The position numbers and the translations under genes are program-made. From positions 1 to 8,164 of the forward strand of contig QMZJ01000057.1 of assembly GCA_003663115.1 (NCBI GenBank): DNA of 8,164 nt, written 5' to 3'. How positions within the stretch are numbered: position 1 is the stretch's first letter; every line of letters begins with the position of its first letter. Shown here piece by piece: positions 5,811 to 8,164 of the stretch. The stretch is from Candidatus Altarchaeales archaeon. Its GTDB lineage: Archaea > Altiarchaeota > Altiarchaeia > IMC4 > QMZM01. The notes under the pieces were generated by a model, which made no database searches, was not told the origin of the DNA, and saw only the letters and a list, made by a program, of their open reading frames with translations.

Positions 5811-6926
5811 TTATCCTTTTCCGAAATACTTCTCCCATATAACCAGAAGAGCTGGGATTATAGTTATCGCCGAAAGCATACAACATAAAACACCTAAAGA
5901 CATCATTGTTCCCAGATCCGCCAGAAATGTCAGCCTTCCTAAGGACATGGCTCTGAATCCGATCAACGCCGCTAAGGTTGTGACGGCCATTGGTACCGTA
6001 ACACCCGAGATCGTATTGATAACCGCTTCCATGTATCCAAATCGCATTAACTCCTGCCTGAATCTGGAGACAACCTGAATTCCAAAGTCAATGCCGATTC
6101 CCATCATCATTGAAGCGGCCCCAGCGGTTACAGAGCTTAGGTTCATTCCCAAAATACCCATTAAACCGAAAGCCCACAACACTCCAAATACTATCGCCAT
6201 CAGTGAGGTGATCCCATGCTTTAATGATCTAAAAACAAAAAGAAAGATAATCGCAAGAATTCCGAGAATGGAGAAGATGGATGTCTTTCTCATGTCTGGT
6301 TTTATTTGCTGTTTTAAGGATGTCATAACCGCAAAGCTTCCAGAGGGTTGAGCTTTCACTCCGGGGGGTTTGGGGGTTTCCTCTATTATTTTACAGAGCT
6401 GATAATACACTTCTTCATTATCTGCATCGGGCATCAGATCAAGTCGGATTAGTGTCATGGAGTAATCGTCACTGATGTATTCTGTGGTTTGCGGCAGGGA
6501 GTCTAATTTCGATCTTATCCTTCTCTCTGACCTGGGTAAGTGGTCATTCTCTCTTAGTAAATCCGCAATACTGCTGGCAGATTGAATATCCTCCAGTTTT
6601 TCGGCCTTCTTAGCTAATATGTCAGCATATTCTATTATCTTAGTATCTCGCACATCTCTAATCTCGCTGGAATTACTGAGTATTGGATCTAACTCTATGA
6701 CAATATTCCCTGGATTTATGCCCCCATTGAATTCGTCCTTTACAAAATTCATAGTGCTGATAACCTCGATATCCTGAGGGAGTCTCTCCTCCATCCCCTC
6801 CTCCTTCATTCCCAATGAAGAGGCTCCGATTAATGCAGCAATAGTTACCAATATCGCAATCCCCAGTATCAGAAAGGGATGATTAGCTACTATGCTCCCG
6901 TATTTCTTCAATGTTTCGTCTATCAT
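5811..6926 (-). CDS. Half-size RND/MMPL exporter subunit, second of a tandem pair (HAE3-like)
   Basis: The 371 residues form one RND half: a helix at 17-37, an extracytoplasmic domain at about 40-212, then five helices (about 214-233, 239-260, 264-287, 308-325, 337-363). The TM4 motif GIGIDFGIQVVSRFRQE (276-292) is the MMPL signature, with Asp280 in place for proton relay but Phe281 where many relatives have Tyr. LPQD (49-52) and PPGV (187-190) recur at nearly the same sites in the upstream subunit, so the two arose by duplication. Its ATG overlaps the upstream stop as ATGA. Half-size archaeal members such as the M. jannaschii MJ1562 protein are known. It probably exports a lipid or hydrophobic compound using the ion gradient; the substrate is unknown. 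The stop at 5811 leaves a very short tail (EKYFGKG), possibly from a frameshift. Confidence 0.88.
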   Translation of the reverse strand: MIDETLKKYGSIVANHPFLILGIAILVTIAALIGASSLGMKEEGMEERLPQDIEVISTMNFVKDEFNGGINPGNIVIELDPILSNSSEIRDVRDTKIIEYADILAKKAEKLEDIQSASSIADLLRENDHLPRSERRIRSKLDSLPQTTEYISDDYSMTLIRLDLMPDADNEEVYYQLCKIIEETPKPPGVKAQPSGSFAVMTSLKQQIKPDMRKTSIFSILGILAIIFLFVFRSLKHGITSLMAIVFGVLWAFGLMGILGMNLSSVTAGAASMMMGIGIDFGIQVVSRFRQELMRFGYMEAVINTISGVTVPMAVTTLAALIGFRAMSLGRLTFLADLGTMMSLGVLCCMLSAITIIPALLVIWEKYFGKG

Positions 6927-8095
6927 ATTCTTTTGCGTTTTTCTATTCTCTTTGTGAGTTCTTCGTGTTTTCTCACATCAAACATGTGTGTTGCCCTTTC
7001 CTTGGTTAGTATCATAGCTGGATTTACGACCAATGCCGAAACTACACAGCAGAATATTCCCAATGCTAAAGTAAATCCGAGATGGTGCATCATGGGCATA
7101 GAAGCTAATAGCAGGGCTAAAAATCCAACTATGGTGGTTGTAGATGATCCCACAATGGCCGATCCCACCCCCTGTAAGGCAGTTTTTAGTGAATCTATTT
7201 GTGTATTCCCCTTGTCTCTCTCCTCTTCATATCTGCTGACATAAAAAATGCCGTATTCCACTCCCAGGCCGAGGATCATGGCACCTATGCCAACCGTTGC
7301 TACAGACAGGGGAATGTTGAGCCATCCCATCAGGCCCAGCGTCCAAATCAAGCCGAATAACAGGGGTGCGAAAACGAGAATCCCCCTGGTCCACGGTCTG
7401 CTTATGATTATCAATAAAATTAGAATGACAACTGCGGACAGACTCATAGTAAAGAGCGCATCACTCTGGAGTAAATCCATCATGGCTACCCGGATGGAAG
7501 GCATTCCAGTTAACCTTACTTTGACCCCGGGAGGTCGATAACTCTCCCGGATATCCTCCCGAATTTTCTTGTCTAAATCCTTAATACTCTCTTCTTTAGT
7601 GCCGAGATCTGCATACGCATACAGCAATGTGGCTGAGTAGTCTTTGTTAAATGCTCTCTCTGATCCAGGGATTCTGGACAATGTTGCTTTCACCCCTTCC
7701 ACATTATCCGGAATGCCAACTTGCTTAAAGACAGAAGCAATAGACTGTACTCTGTCGATCTCCATCTCTTCGCTTATCCTGTCTTCGAGTTCCAGAAGCA
7801 TCCTCATAACCCTCGGGTCTCTAATGTCTCTGACTGCGTCCTTGCTTCTGGATCCATAATCCAGTTGTACAACCACGAAGATAATGTCCTGACCGCCAAA
7901 TGTATCCTCTACCCTCTCCTGTAGCTCTATGACTGGCAGATCCTGAGGTAGTTCTTTAGAGATGTCCGTTTCCATCCTTATGTTCAATAGACCCACGCTC
8001 AGGAACAAGGTAACAATCAATGCCACCACTACAATTCCTTTAGAATGTTTTCCCTGAAATTCCGCCAGCCTTTCCATCACGGACTCTATCAACAT
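6923..8095 (-). CDS. Half-size RND/MMPL exporter subunit, first of a tandem pair (HAE3-like)
   Basis: The 390 residues have a first helix at about 19-37, an extracytoplasmic domain at 40-213, five more helices (about 214-232, 238-259, 264-287, 311-331, 340-363) and a long basic cytoplasmic tail ending TKRIEKRKRI. LPQD (49-52), RDIRDPR (89-95) and PPGV (188-191) align with the second subunit. The TM4 signature reads GLGVEYGIFYVSRYEEE (276-292): Glu280 replaces the usual Asp while Tyr281 is kept. Full RND proteins have two such halves in one chain, so this subunit probably pairs with the downstream one, with which it shares an ATGA junction. It opens the leftward operon. The ATG at 8095 fits the farther TATA element; if the nearer TATA is used, the start would have to be the Met at codon 7 (8077). 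The substrate is unknown, with hydrophobic or lipid-like molecules suggested by the family. Confidence 0.9.
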   Translation of the reverse strand: MLIESVMERLAEFQGKHSKGIVVVALIVTLFLSVGLLNIRMETDISKELPQDLPVIELQERVEDTFGGQDIIFVVVQLDYGSRSKDAVRDIRDPRVMRMLLELEDRISEEMEIDRVQSIASVFKQVGIPDNVEGVKATLSRIPGSERAFNKDYSATLLYAYADLGTKEESIKDLDKKIREDIRESYRPPGVKVRLTGMPSIRVAMMDLLQSDALFTMSLSAVVILILLIIISRPWTRGILVFAPLLFGLIWTLGLMGWLNIPLSVATVGIGAMILGLGVEYGIFYVSRYEEERDKGNTQIDSLKTALQGVGSAIVGSSTTTIVGFLALLLASMPMMHHLGFTLALGIFCCVVSALVVNPAMILTKERATHMFDVRKHEELTKRIEKRKRI

Positions 8096-8106
8096 TTTAA
8101 TATGTT
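8091..8106. repeat. Inverted repeat over the exporter operon start codon, candidate operator
   Basis: AACAT (8091-8095) and ATGTT (8102-8106) are exact complements with a 6-nt spacer. ATGT/ACAT half sites are typical of PadR operators, although the usual orientation and spacing (ATGT-8-ACAT) differ. It covers the start codon and the region where transcription should begin. Confidence 0.35.
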
Positions 8107-8111
8107 AATAT

Positions 8112-8147
8112 CTTATATACTGTACTATATCCATATAAATTATATAT
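8112..8147 (-). promoter_or_regulatory. Promoter region of the exporter operon with two TATA-like elements
   Basis: On the minus strand GTATATAAG (8112-8120) and ATATATAATTTATAT (8133-8147) are both candidate TATA boxes. The farther one would start transcripts near 8113 and give a leader of about 18 nt before the ATG at 8095. The nearer one would start near 8090, inside the annotated gene, and would force use of the Met at codon 7. Confidence 0.5.
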
Positions 8148-8164
8148 CAGAAATTGATATATAA
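8140..8164. repeat. Perfect 9-bp inverted repeat upstream of the exporter operon
   Basis: TTATATATC (8140-8148) and GATATATAA (8156-8164) are exact complements around a 7-nt AGAAATT spacer. The repeat touches the window edge and may extend further. It overlaps the distal TATA element, so a protein bound here could block or recruit the transcription factors. Its AT-rich makeup lowers its weight. Confidence 0.45.

Noticed and set aside
5623..6351. Long plus-strand frames opposite the second RND gene and the surface protein start
   Set aside because: They mirror transmembrane coding sequence on the minus strand and give Pro/Ile-rich text without domain motifs; the minus-strand genes have clear family signatures.
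6923..6926. Frameshift splitting a single full-length RND protein
   Set aside because: Each half has a natural start and a complete six-helix unit, the ATGA overlap is typical of coupled genes, and half-size archaeal members are known.
1..8164. CRISPR array, insertion sequence or prophage
   Set aside because: No regularly spaced direct repeats, transposase motifs, integrase or phage structural genes were seen in the window.

Overview
The window looks archaeal, and most likely from an anaerobic euryarchaeote or member of Thermoplasmatota. The signs are archaeal TATA elements placed about 26 nt before likely transcript starts, few Shine-Dalgarno sites, a two-gene lipoate ligase of the kind known from Thermoplasma, a PadR/COG1361/RND exporter cluster of archaeal type, and pterin C1 enzymes. 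A finer placement cannot be made from the sequence alone.

Left part (1-1243): metV and the 5' end of metF run leftward with an ATGA overlap. They encode a methylene-tetrahydropterin reductase of MetFV type, so the reductive end of the methyl branch is here handled by MetFV. A gene-poor interval of 558 bp (686-1243) separates them from the next operon. It holds divergent TATA-like boxes, a perfect 8-bp hairpin and an unassigned stretch that may be a decayed gene or a dispersed element.

Middle (1244-3647): a rightward operon of a two-CBS-domain protein, an MtdA/MtdB-type NAD(P)-dependent methylene-tetrahydropterin dehydrogenase, lplA and lplB. The gene set joins C1-pterin redox chemistry to lipoylation. 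The simplest reading is glycine cleavage (lipoylated H protein producing methylene-pterin) feeding MtdB in one direction and MetFV in the other, but no gcv gene lies in the window.

Right part (3769-8164): a leftward operon of two half-size RND/MMPL proteins coupled by ATGA, a 25-codon small ORF or frameshifted tail, a membrane-anchored four-repeat Ig-like (COG1361/NEW3-type) surface protein, and a PadR regulator. It looks like a self-regulated envelope exporter whose transmembrane relay residues are split unequally between the two subunits (Glu-Tyr in one, Asp-Phe in the other). AT-rich inverted repeats lie at its promoter.
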